Under the pieces are notes generated by a model. It searched no databases, was not told where the DNA came from, and saw nothing but the letters and a program-made list of their open reading frames with translations. A program made the position numbers and the translations under genes. A DNA stretch of 64,000 nucleotides from an uncultured Marinicella sp. (GTDB lineage Bacteria; Pseudomonadota; Gammaproteobacteria; Xanthomonadales; Marinicellaceae). The stretch covers positions 372,001 to 436,000 of the forward strand of contig CANNBS010000001.1 in NCBI GenBank assembly GCA_947502925.1. The letters are read 5' to 3'. This document shows positions 36,680 through 44,993 of this stretch, one piece after another (the stretch's first letter is position 1; every line of letters begins with the position of its first letter).

Positions 36680-37826
36680 GACTATGTCAGACTCCTTAAA
36701 ACAAACACAACAAACGCTTTGGCATCAAATAACCCAAGCCATCGAACAAAATAACGGCCTGCCCTTTGCTGATTTTATGCGCATGGCTTTGTATCAGCCC
36801 GGCTGCGGCTATTACAGCGCCGGCTTAAAAAAATTCGGTCGAGCCGGTGATTTTATCACAGCCGTGGAGCTTGGTTCACTGTTTGCCCAATCCCTGGCAC
36901 GGCAATTTGCCGAAGTCATGGAACAGCTGCAACAACCTGTGATTCTAGAATTAGGCGCCGGCAGTGGCCGGTTTTGTGCCGATGTCTTAACGGCATTGGA
37001 TGCCATGGATAAAAGTGGTCGCTATTTACCCGAGCGCTACTATATTTTGGAAGTCAGCGCTGACTTAAAACAACAACAACAGCAACACATCGACCATTTA
37101 CCTGAACAGCTCAGTCGTCGCGTTGAGTGGCTCGACACACCTCCAAAACAAACATTTAACGGTGTTATTTTTGCCAACGAAGTCCTCGATGCCTTATCCG
37201 TTGAGGTTTTTCAATTTAAGGACAATGTCTATCAGCGCCTTATACTAGATTTGAAGCAAGACGAACTGGTGGAACAGTGGCATGATTTTCCCGAGGATTT
37301 ATTGGCACAGATTAAGGCCAAAGATTTAACACTACCTGATGGTTACCGCTCTGAATTTATTCCACATCTCAATGATTGGATGGCCGAGATTACTCAACAT
37401 TTAAACAAAGGTCTGGTACTGTTTGTGGACTATGGTTATGGCCGTGATGTTTATTACCACCCAGAACGTAACACCGGCACCCTGGTATGTCACCAGCGCC
37501 ACCAGGCCAACTTTAATCCCTACCATGATGTCGGTGCCCAGGACATCACTGCTTTTGTGGATTTTACCAGCGTCGCCGAAGCGCTGAAAGCCGCTGACTG
37601 CGAGGTGGTGGGTTTTAATCATCAGATGGATTTACTGATGGGTCTTGGTATTGAAAGCCTGTTGAGCAATGAAGGCGATTACAGTGATTACTATGCGCGT
37701 GCCACAGAATTAAAGCAATTGATGATGCCATCAGAAATGGGCGAAAAGTTCAAATGTATCGCCGCCGTAAAGAAGCTGGACATACCTTTAAGTGGATTTG
37801 CCACCAATCGACTTTATGACCTGTGA
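36678..37826 (+). CDS. MidA/NDUFAF7-like SAM methyltransferase
   Basis: The frame begins at GTG 36657; ATG 36678 or 36684 are likelier (MTMSDSLK..., 382 residues from 36678). Motifs: LPFADFMRMALYQPGCGYYS, GRAGDFITAVELGSLFAQ, the SAM site ILELGAGSGRF, and FANEVLDALSVEVF. The mitochondrial homologue methylates an arginine of complex I subunit NDUFS2; the bacterial substrate is not established. The start region overlaps the divergent phosphopantetheinyl transferase start. Confidence 0.87.
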   Translation: MTMSDSLKQTQQTLWHQITQAIEQNNGLPFADFMRMALYQPGCGYYSAGLKKFGRAGDFITAVELGSLFAQSLARQFAEVMEQLQQPVILELGAGSGRFCADVLTALDAMDKSGRYLPERYYILEVSADLKQQQQQHIDHLPEQLSRRVEWLDTPPKQTFNGVIFANEVLDALSVEVFQFKDNVYQRLILDLKQDELVEQWHDFPEDLLAQIKAKDLTLPDGYRSEFIPHLNDWMAEITQHLNKGLVLFVDYGYGRDVYYHPERNTGTLVCHQRHQANFNPYHDVGAQDITAFVDFTSVAEALKAADCEVVGFNHQMDLLMGLGIESLLSNEGDYSDYYARATELKQLMMPSEMGEKFKCIAAVKKLDIPLSGFATNRLYDL

Positions 37827-37914
37827 CATTGCATTCACTTATTTTCAGGCTGCAAACCCTTGTTTTTTCACCCAACTAACCGCATGATATGGGTTTTAGT
37901 CATTTTCAAAGTTC

Positions 37915-38835
37915 GTGTTAGATTCTACCCACCAAACGGCCACATTGCCTGACATTGCTCAAGAAGAAAAAGCCCACATTGGCGGACAGTTGCAGTGGGT
38001 TGGTATGAGCGACATTGAAATGCCGCTTGAATTAAACGCAGATGTAACAGTTAAACCCTCCATTGCACGTGTTCGCGCTGAAGTGTCTTTAGACGATTCC
38101 GTATCCAAAGGCATTCATATGTCCAGGCTTTATTTAGCCTGTGATCGTTTGTTTAGCGAGCAAGCCATTGATTTTGATTGTTTATCTGATTTAACCGATG
38201 AATTTTTAAAAAGTCATCATGAACTCAGTAGCAATGCTTTGGTTGAGGTGGAGTCCGATATTTTACTGCGCCGAAAAGCGCTGGTCACTGATAACGCCGG
38301 CTGGCGTGCATATCCGATAAAACTTTCTGTGGTTAATTGCCAGAAAACCGGCACCGCACGCTATTTAAGTTTCCAGGTGGTCTATTCCAGTACCTGCCCC
38401 TGTTCGGCCGCTTTGGCTCGACAACTGATTCAGGATAAATTTGACCGTCAGTTCGACAGCGAAACCGTTCATAAAGCCGACATCCTCCAATGGCTGGGCA
38501 GTACCGATGGCATTAACGCCACACCCCACAGCCAACGCAGCACCGCCGTGGTTAAAATCAAGCTTAACAACAATCAAAGCCAAGTGCCAATTGAACATTT
38601 TATCGAAACCGTGGAAAACACCCTGCAAACGGCGGTTCAAAGTGCAGTTAAACGTGCTGATGAACAGGCCTTTGCCTTAAGAAACGGCCAGAATTTAATG
38701 TTCTGTGAAGACGCCGCACGGCGCATTAAACAAGCTTTGGAAAAATCAGATCGGGTACAACAATTCCACCTGCGTGTCACCCACCACGAGTCTTTGCACC
38801 CTCACGACGCCACCGCCGAAGCCTATAGCGAATAA
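37915..38835 (+). CDS. folE2: GTP cyclohydrolase FolE2 (type IB)
   Basis: Makes 7,8-dihydroneopterin triphosphate from GTP, the entry to folate synthesis, using a metal other than obligatory zinc. GTG 37915 is chosen because the family N-terminus (LPDIAQ...GGQLQWVGMSDIEMPL) needs it. Landmarks in the 306 residues are GIHMSRLYLACD, STCPCSAALARQ and ATPHSQRSTAVVKI, all diagnostic of COG1469. In many bacteria folE2 backs up folE under zinc limitation through Zur; I looked for a Zur palindrome upstream and found none. priA follows 339 bases later. Confidence 0.94.
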   Translation: MLDSTHQTATLPDIAQEEKAHIGGQLQWVGMSDIEMPLELNADVTVKPSIARVRAEVSLDDSVSKGIHMSRLYLACDRLFSEQAIDFDCLSDLTDEFLKSHHELSSNALVEVESDILLRRKALVTDNAGWRAYPIKLSVVNCQKTGTARYLSFQVVYSSTCPCSAALARQLIQDKFDRQFDSETVHKADILQWLGSTDGINATPHSQRSTAVVKIKLNNNQSQVPIEHFIETVENTLQTAVQSAVKRADEQAFALRNGQNLMFCEDAARRIKQALEKSDRVQQFHLRVTHHESLHPHDATAEAYSE

Positions 38836-38875
38836 CGCCTGAAATTCAGCCATCTATTGCTTTGCAAGCTGTCAT

Positions 38876-38889
38876 TAAGTCGCGACTTA
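38876..38889. promoter_or_regulatory. 14-bp perfect palindrome next to a DnaA box
   Basis: TAAGTCGCGACTTA reads the same on both strands and its last three bases are the start of the first TTATNCACA box. An inverted repeat TTGATT-N5-AATCAA (38905-38921) follows. Both are in the folE2-priA gap; their role is unknown. Confidence 0.45.
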
Positions 38890-39098
38890 TGCACAAGTGC
38901 TGTTTTGATTGAATGAATCAATTACTTAAGTCATCTGCTTATGTCTTGCATTCAAGATAGTCTTGTAAGTTATTGATTTTTTTGTTTTATGTCTTACTGG
39001 GGAGTTTTTAACCATTCTGACTCAAATCCCGCCCCAGCCTTCTTTTAAGCTCAATTCAGCGACTTATTCACAAAGTTATCCACAGGATGTGTGGATAA
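38887..39098. other. Cluster of four consensus DnaA boxes with an AT-rich tract
   Basis: Four exact matches to TTATNCACA: 38887-38895 (TTATGCACA), 39064-39072 (TTATTCACA), 39076-39084 (TTATCCACA), and 39090-39098 on the minus strand (TTATCCACA). The last three are spaced three and five bases apart. A 20-base, almost pure A/T stretch lies at 38971-38990, between box 1 and the triplet. The cluster fills the 38836-39174 gap ahead of priA. Candidate roles are replication origin, DnaA-titration site or DnaA-regulated promoter. No dnaA, dnaN, mnmG or rpmH is nearby. Confidence 0.65.
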
Positions 39099-39174
39099 CC
39101 ACAGCGCTTTTAGCTGTCAAAGCTTAGGCAACAATTTTCACTGTCTGCTAAGTCGCAATGATAAGATACTCGCC

Positions 39175-41358
39175 ATGAATAACGCATCATCCCGCATTGT
39201 CCAGGTGGCCTTAAAAATTCCCTTTGCCGACACCCTGGATTATCAATTAACCGGCAAAATTCCAAAGCAAATAATCGGCCGACGGGTGCGCGTGCCCTTG
39301 GGAAAAAATAAATTACTGGTCGGCGTTATTATTGGTCTTAAAAACAGCAGCGATTATCGGAAGCTTAAAACAGTTGACGCCATACTCGATGAACAACCGC
39401 TGTTAAATAAAAACACCCTTAATCTTATCAAAAAAGCCGCCAATTACTATCAGGTCAGTTTGGGCGACATGCTGATGACCGCTTTACCCGCCTGGTTCAG
39501 AAAACCGGATAATCCACCCATACCCCAGGAAACCTGGTACAAAGCCAATATCGATCCGCAGACGGCAAAAGAAAAACTTCAAAAAGCCCCAAAGCAATGG
39601 CAGGTTTTTGACTACATTCACGCCAACGGGCCGCAAATGCCGGCGGCTCTCAGTCATCTGAGCGCCAGTGCCGCTGCGCTGTGTAAACAACTGACCGATA
39701 AAGGCCTGCTGCAACAATCTGATCGCTCTTTTATCGATAATAAACACATCGAACAACCGGATTTCACACTCACTGATGACCAACAACGCGTTCTCAAACA
39801 TATTCAAAACCACAACAATCATTTCAATGTCAGCCTGCTCGACGGCATCACCGGTTCCGGTAAAACCGAAGTTTATATTCGCAGCCTGATGCCATTATTG
39901 GAAAAAGGTCAACAAGCCCTGGTTCTGGTGCCGGAAATTGGTCTGACACCGCAATTATTCCAGACTTTTTCAAAACGCATTGAAGGTCGGCTGGCGGTGT
40001 TTCATTCAGGACTGTCTGACGGTGCCCGCGCCCGTGTCTGGCAGCAGGCCGGTGCCGGTCATGTGGATGTGGTGGTTGCCACCCGTTCAGGACTCTTTAC
40101 ACCGTTTAAAAATCTGGCCATGATACTGGTGGATGAAGAGCACGATCTCAGTTATAAACAACAGGACGGTGTGCGTTATTCAGCCCGAGATTTAGCGGTC
40201 TTACGCGGTCAGATTGAGGATATTCCGGTGGTTTTGGGCTCTGCCACACCGGCCTATGAAAGCCTGCGCCACGCCCTGAACAACCATTATCACTGGCTCA
40301 CCTTACGCAGTCGTACCAACCAAAAATCCCTACCCAATATCCAACTGCAAAACCTCGACAGCCGTAAAACCCATGGCGGCTTAACCCGTAAAACCCTGAA
40401 TGACATTGAACAACAACTCGACAGCGGTCACCAGGTGCTTGTGTTTTTAAATCGCCGTGGCTGGTCGCCGAAATTATTGTGCCACGATTGTGGCTGGATT
40501 GCCGAATGTGATGACTGCGATGCCTATTTAACCTATCACAAGCACAAGGACCGGCTGATTTGCCATCACTGCCGCAGGCATTACTCTCTACCCGAGTTTT
40601 GCCCGAATTGCGGCTCCCAGGAAATGGACACATTGGGTGTTGGCACCGAGCAAGTAGAAACCGCTTTGCAACAGGAACTCGGCGACTATCCAGTGATTCG
40701 TTTTGATCGTGATTCTGTCAGCACAGCCAAACAATGGCAACAACAACTGGACCGGGTCAGAACCGGCAAACCTTGTGTCATCGTCGGCACCCAAATGCTG
40801 GCCAAAGGCCACGATTTTCCAAAATTATCGCTAGTGGTGGTGGTCAATGTTGATAACAGTTTCTACTCCACCGACTTCCGCGCCGAAGAATACCTGGCAC
40901 AACTGCTTATTCAAGTCGCAGGACGGGCCGGGCGCGCCGAAACCGCCGGTCAGGTCATTATCCAGACCCACCAACCCAAACACGAATTTTTCCATACCTT
41001 ATTAGAACAAGGCTACGAACAACTGGCACGCAAGGGTCTGGAACAGCGCCAGGACATGCAATTCCCGCCATTCAGCCACATGGCCATTATCCGTGCGCAA
41101 CACCGTTATGAAGATAAGCTTGAAGCTTTTTTGCTGGAACTGGTCGATGCCATCGGCCAGGATCCGGACGTCAGCGTCATGGGCCCGTTACCGGCACCCA
41201 TGCAAAAAAAACAAAAGCTGCACCGAATGCAACTGATTTTAAATGCCAGCAACCGCCGCAGCCTGCACCAACTCCTTAAACAGCTGCTCAAAAAACACAA
41301 CCCCACCGCCGGCCCCGTCCGCTGGTTTATCGACATCGACCCGGTCAGCTTCGATTAG
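39175..41358 (+). CDS. priA: Primosomal protein N', replication restart helicase
   Basis: ATG 39175 gives the family N-terminus (NNASSRIVQVALKIPFADTL) and 727 residues; the longer frame from GTG 39091 would run through the DnaA boxes. PriA reloads the replisome at stalled forks. Visible parts: N-terminal 3'DNA-binding domain (1-105), winged helix, Walker A GITGSGKTEVY (about 225-235), DEEHD box, four cysteine pairs for two zincs (CHDCG, CDDCD, CHHC, CPNCG), GTQMLAKGHDFP and QVAGRAGRAE. It is followed by ppc after 76 bases. Confidence 0.95.
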   Translation: MNNASSRIVQVALKIPFADTLDYQLTGKIPKQIIGRRVRVPLGKNKLLVGVIIGLKNSSDYRKLKTVDAILDEQPLLNKNTLNLIKKAANYYQVSLGDMLMTALPAWFRKPDNPPIPQETWYKANIDPQTAKEKLQKAPKQWQVFDYIHANGPQMPAALSHLSASAAALCKQLTDKGLLQQSDRSFIDNKHIEQPDFTLTDDQQRVLKHIQNHNNHFNVSLLDGITGSGKTEVYIRSLMPLLEKGQQALVLVPEIGLTPQLFQTFSKRIEGRLAVFHSGLSDGARARVWQQAGAGHVDVVVATRSGLFTPFKNLAMILVDEEHDLSYKQQDGVRYSARDLAVLRGQIEDIPVVLGSATPAYESLRHALNNHYHWLTLRSRTNQKSLPNIQLQNLDSRKTHGGLTRKTLNDIEQQLDSGHQVLVFLNRRGWSPKLLCHDCGWIAECDDCDAYLTYHKHKDRLICHHCRRHYSLPEFCPNCGSQEMDTLGVGTEQVETALQQELGDYPVIRFDRDSVSTAKQWQQQLDRVRTGKPCVIVGTQMLAKGHDFPKLSLVVVVNVDNSFYSTDFRAEEYLAQLLIQVAGRAGRAETAGQVIIQTHQPKHEFFHTLLEQGYEQLARKGLEQRQDMQFPPFSHMAIIRAQHRYEDKLEAFLLELVDAIGQDPDVSVMGPLPAPMQKKQKLHRMQLILNASNRRSLHQLLKQLLKKHNPTAGPVRWFIDIDPVSFD

Positions 41359-41434
41359 CCCAATATTTCCATTTCATTGCAATCAACGCACCACTCTTCT
41401 AAAATAATTAGACAACCAATAACAAAAATAAACA

Positions 41435-43924
41435 ATGACCACACAATCCACCATGGACATCTATCACCGTACGGTGATTAATAAATTTCAGATTTATAAC
41501 AGCTTGTTTTTAAACTTGCCCTTTGATCAGGTCCACCAGGTGGGTGTGCTGTTACCCCTGTTAAATCAACAATGTCAGCAGGGCTATCAGAATAAACAAA
41601 GTCCCAAGCAAATTATCGATGCTTTTTTTGATCACCATCTGCCCGAACAAAGCCGTGAGGATCGCATCGCGGTTTTATTTAAGTTAATTCAATACATTGA
41701 ACGTCAGATCGTATTGTTCGATGCCATCGAAGAAGCCGCGTTTACCGAAAACAACGCCCTGGATGGTCCCGGCAGTGTGCCCATGCTGGCGCAGCGCAGT
41801 GATTTTCTGCAAAAAACACAACAACTTAAAGACACCCTCGCTGACTATCAGGCGCGCATTGTCTTAACCGCGCACCCCACCCAGTTTTACCCAGGTCCGG
41901 TTCTGGGCATCATCACCGAACTCTCACAGGCAATTAAAGATAATAACTTAAGCGACATTGAAATGCTGCTGCAACAATTGGGAAAAACACCGCTCTACAG
42001 CAAGCAAAAACCCACGCCTTACGAAGAAGCCGTGAGCTTAACCTGGTATCTGGAAAATGTTTTTTATAAAGCTGTTCAGGACATCAAAAAGCGCCTGGAA
42101 AACCACATTTACTCAGACGGTCACTTACCCGACAATGCCTTTATCGAAATCGGATTCTGGCCCGGTGGTGACCGGGATGGTAACCCGTATGTGACCGCTG
42201 ACACCACCCTGAAAGTGGCGAGACGCTTACGCAGCAGTTTATTAAAATGCTACCACCGCCACGTTCGCGATTTAAAACGCCGGCTGACCTTTAAGCATAT
42301 TGAAGACCGGATCAGTGACATTGAACAGCAACTTTATATCGGCGCGTACACCCAGCCTGAACAATATGATTACAATGCTGAGCAATTACTAAAAGATTTA
42401 GACGCCATCAAAACAGGTTTAAAAGAGGATCACCAGGGGTTGTTTATGGATCAGGTTGAGGCACTGATTCGGCAGGTGCATAGTTTTGGCTTTCATTTTG
42501 CGCCCCTGGATATCCGCCAGGACTCCCGGGTTCTCACGGCAGTCCAAGCGGTGCTTAACAAAGAACAGGATAACAGCGATGATTTACCGGTTAATGACAC
42601 CCTGGCCAGTATGCAGGCCATCGTCCAAATCCAGCAAGACAATGGCCCCTCAGCCTGTCAGCGCTACATTATCAGCAACTGTCAGTCCGTGGCACATGTG
42701 AAAACTGTGATGGATTTGATGCATAAGGCCGATTTGCCTGAGCCTTTGCCGGTGGATATTGTGCCCCTGTTTGAAACCATTGAAGATCTGGCTGCGGCAC
42801 CTGAAGTCATGACCACTTTATACACGGACGATGAATACGGCGAACACCTGAAACACCGCAAAAACCGTCAACCCATTATGTTGGGTTTTTCAGACGGCAC
42901 CAAAGATGGCGGTTACATCGCTGCTAACTGGGCGATTTTAAAAGCCAAAGAAGCGCTGTCCAAAGTGGCCAAAGAACATGGCATTGAGGTGGTGTTTTTT
43001 GATGGTCGTGGCGGTCCACCGGCCCGTGGTGGTGGCGAAACCCACCAGTTTTACGCGTCTTTAAGCCCGCATATCCAAAACCATGCCACCCAGTTAACCA
43101 TTCAGGGTCAGACCATATCCTCTAATTTCGGTAACCCAGACACCGCCCAATTTAACCTCGAACAGCTGTTAAGCGCCGGTGTCTTTAACGCCATTAATCC
43201 GCCTGAAGATGCCTGGCATGAAGGCGCTTACGATATATTGCAACAGCTGGCTGACATCAGTTTTAACCATTATCAGGACTTTAAACAGCACCCGAAATTT
43301 GTGCCGTATTTAGAACAGATCAGCACCCTGAAATACTACGGCCAAACCAACATCTCCAGCCGCCCCACCAAGCGCGGCGATGATGATAAAGGCCTGGTAT
43401 TTGAAGATTTACGCGCCATTCCCTTTGTCGGCGCCTGGAGCCAACTCAAGCAAAACGTGCTGGGTTATTACGGTGTCGGTACCGCCTTACAACGACTGAT
43501 TGATGATGGCTGCTTAAATGACCTACAACAACTTTATACAACCTCAGGTTTCTTTAAAACCCTGATGGACAATTGCATGATGTCGCTGGCCAAATCCTAT
43601 ATGCCATTAACCGCCTACCTGGAACAAGACCCGCGATTTGGTGATTTCTGGCGCCTGATCAAAGACGAATTTGAACGCAGTCGCGAATGCCTGCTCGCCG
43701 TTTCCGACCAGCAAGAACTCCTCGCCGACCAAAAACGCCGCAACGCTTCCATCCAAATCCGAGAAAATATTGTTTTGCCACTACTCACCATCCAACAATA
43801 CGCCCTGCAAACCATCGAGGAATTAAAAACCCAAAACGCCGATCCGAAAACAATCCAGACCTACGAAAACATGGTCACCCGCTCCCTCTACGGCAACATC
43901 AACGCCAGCCGCAATGCGGTGTAA
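41435..43924 (+). CDS. ppc: Phosphoenolpyruvate carboxylase, divergent subgroup
   Basis: Fixes bicarbonate onto PEP to give oxaloacetate. Landmarks: LTAHPTQFYPGP (catalytic histidine), GFWPGGDRDGNPYVT, MLGFSDGTKDGGY, and the glycine-rich loop FDGRGGPPARGGGETHQF. In E. coli the corresponding pieces are LTAHPTE and FHGRGGTIGRGG, so this is the shorter, divergent type I remember from Bacteroidetes and some gammaproteobacteria (829 residues against 883). The C-terminus ends NINASRNAV rather than the usual ...RNTG. It probably has its own promoter in the 41359-41434 gap. Confidence 0.9.
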   Translation: MTTQSTMDIYHRTVINKFQIYNSLFLNLPFDQVHQVGVLLPLLNQQCQQGYQNKQSPKQIIDAFFDHHLPEQSREDRIAVLFKLIQYIERQIVLFDAIEEAAFTENNALDGPGSVPMLAQRSDFLQKTQQLKDTLADYQARIVLTAHPTQFYPGPVLGIITELSQAIKDNNLSDIEMLLQQLGKTPLYSKQKPTPYEEAVSLTWYLENVFYKAVQDIKKRLENHIYSDGHLPDNAFIEIGFWPGGDRDGNPYVTADTTLKVARRLRSSLLKCYHRHVRDLKRRLTFKHIEDRISDIEQQLYIGAYTQPEQYDYNAEQLLKDLDAIKTGLKEDHQGLFMDQVEALIRQVHSFGFHFAPLDIRQDSRVLTAVQAVLNKEQDNSDDLPVNDTLASMQAIVQIQQDNGPSACQRYIISNCQSVAHVKTVMDLMHKADLPEPLPVDIVPLFETIEDLAAAPEVMTTLYTDDEYGEHLKHRKNRQPIMLGFSDGTKDGGYIAANWAILKAKEALSKVAKEHGIEVVFFDGRGGPPARGGGETHQFYASLSPHIQNHATQLTIQGQTISSNFGNPDTAQFNLEQLLSAGVFNAINPPEDAWHEGAYDILQQLADISFNHYQDFKQHPKFVPYLEQISTLKYYGQTNISSRPTKRGDDDKGLVFEDLRAIPFVGAWSQLKQNVLGYYGVGTALQRLIDDGCLNDLQQLYTTSGFFKTLMDNCMMSLAKSYMPLTAYLEQDPRFGDFWRLIKDEFERSRECLLAVSDQQELLADQKRRNASIQIRENIVLPLLTIQQYALQTIEELKTQNADPKTIQTYENMVTRSLYGNINASRNAV

Positions 43925-43926
43925 AC

Positions 43927-44127
43927 GACGACAGTCGTCCCGAGCGAGCGGAGCGAGTCGAGGGATCTCCCAACCCAACCCATATCTAAAACTCCGAAAA
44001 ACAAACAATCCCACCGCGACATCCTCGTGCTCTGACACGAGGATCCAATCGCTATCGATTCCATTCTATCTCGATACACCTACATCCCTGTAGGCGAGTA
44101 TGCGAAGCATACAAAAGCGCAGCTTTT
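43927..44127. repeat. Run of six short hairpins after ppc
   Basis: Six perfect inverted repeats follow one another within 200 bases: 43927-43939 (GACGA/TCGTC), 44021-44044 (ATCCTCGTG/CACGAGGAT), 44047-44060 (AATCG/CGATT), 44079-44094 (CCTACA/TGTAGG), 44098-44112 (GTATGC/GCATAC), 44113-44127 (AAAAGC/GCTTTT). Between the first two lies GAGCGAGCGGAGCGAG-type sequence resembling dispersed intergenic repeats known in many genomes. This fills the 43925-44282 gap; I see no gene in it. It may be a mosaic of REP-like elements. Confidence 0.6.
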
Positions 44128-44282
44128 AAAAAAATTAACAAAACTTTTCCTCTGGAAACCATAAGAGGATTTCCTCAGACACACCAAACCCTGACTTCCG
44201 GCACTTCAAGTACCAGCCCTCATTTGCTATTTTAATATGAAGGTTTAAAAAAGTTTTAAACCGTTTTAAATAGGTGATTATG

Positions 44283-44519
44283 ATGATTGAATTATTTATC
44301 GGACTTGTTGTTTTATTGGCCATCATATTGATGTTCAAAGTGCTGTTTTGGTTTTTTGTACTGGTGTTACTGGGTCCAATATTATTTGTCGGCGCTGTTA
44401 TCTTGTCTATTGGTGTTTTGGTCATAACCGTTATCGGCGTGGTCTTTTTCGGGTTGTTAAAACTCTTATTGTTACCGTTTTTATTATTGCTGGCGATTCC
44501 TTTCGCATTGTTTTCATGA
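44283..44519 (+). CDS. Small, highly hydrophobic membrane protein
   Basis: Several starts overlap (GTG 44274, ATG 44280, ATG 44283); AGGTG at 44272-44276 is best spaced for ATG 44283, giving 78 residues. Almost the whole chain is Leu/Val/Ile/Phe, forming three hydrophobic helices with no charged catalytic residues (MIELFIGLVVLL ... VLFWFFVLVLLGP ... GVVFFGLLKLLLLPF). No family recognised. A small inner-membrane protein is all that can be said. Confidence 0.6.
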   Translation: MIELFIGLVVLLAIILMFKVLFWFFVLVLLGPILFVGAVILSIGVLVITVIGVVFFGLLKLLLLPFLLLLAIPFALFS

Positions 44520-44568
44520 ATACGGCTCTACCCCGAACTTCCGGACAGATTAGTTAAGTGTAAATCTT

Positions 44569-44832
44569 TTAGTCTTCCTTTAAATACCGATTAAAAAAAT
44601 TAACCATCTTTTTAAAGGCAAACAAACGTACCTTGTTGCCTTCATTGTCCCATCCGTGACTGGTACCCGGTAACGTCTCCAACTCAAACATTTTTTGCTG
44701 ATCGATTAATTTTTCAATGACTGCGATGGTGTCTGAATATAGCACCACCGGATCTTTGGTGCCATGAATAATCATCAATGGATCAGCCAGTCCCGCTGTA
44801 TGGTATAACGTGGATTGATTGTGATGTGTGTT
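44569..44832 (-). pseudogene. C-terminal remnant of an S9 prolyl oligopeptidase-family peptidase
   Basis: The readable part ends ...FFNRYLKED and includes DPLMIIHGTKDPVVLYSDT (acid residue of the triad) and LPGTSHGWDN (histidine). The frame stays open upstream for 16 more codons (NTHHNQSTLYHTAGLADP), which also look like S9 peptidases, and then hits TAA at 44833-44835. The nucleophile-serine region and the beta-propeller are missing, so only about 85 codons of a gene normally over 600 codons long remain. An intact S9 peptidase of the same broad family lies at 49.3 kb. Confidence 0.75.
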
Positions 44833-44942
44833 TTAATGATGGTGTTGGTGACAATATTCACTCTTTTGGCATTATTTTGCTTATTGTGCTAATGCCTCTT
44901 TTATTACTACGAACACTCCCTTTTTATGTCATTTCATAAAAT

Positions 44943-44976
44943 AACCATCCAAACCACCGTTGCGGCCTGGATGGTT
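44943..44976 (-). terminator. Intrinsic terminator of the 44994-46313 gene
   Basis: AACCATCCA (44943-44951) pairs with TGGATGGTT (44968-44976) in a perfect 9-bp stem. Read on the minus strand it lies 17 bases after the stop of the secreted-protein gene and is followed by ATTTTAT, a modest T-rich tail. Confidence 0.65.
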
Positions 44977-44993
44977 CAACTTTAGCGCTTTAC

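Noticed and set aside
37850..37914. Zur box before folE2
   Set aside because: FolE2 is often Zur-regulated, but no TGTTATA-type palindrome is present between 37827 and 37915.
39091..39174. N-terminal extension of PriA from GTG 39091
   Set aside because: The extension is not PriA-like and would run through a DnaA box; ATG 39175 matches the family start.
43687..43989. Plus-strand frame spanning the end of ppc and ending ...RAERVEGSPNPTHI
   Set aside because: The first part is an out-of-frame reading of ppc and the end is translation of a dispersed intergenic repeat, a common false gene call.
43687..44127. CRISPR array in the hairpin region
   Set aside because: The repeats are inverted pairs with different sequences, not direct repeats with constant spacers.
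44836..44893. Short hydrophobic frame after the S9 remnant
   Set aside because: Nineteen codons, no Shine-Dalgarno, and no supporting signal.
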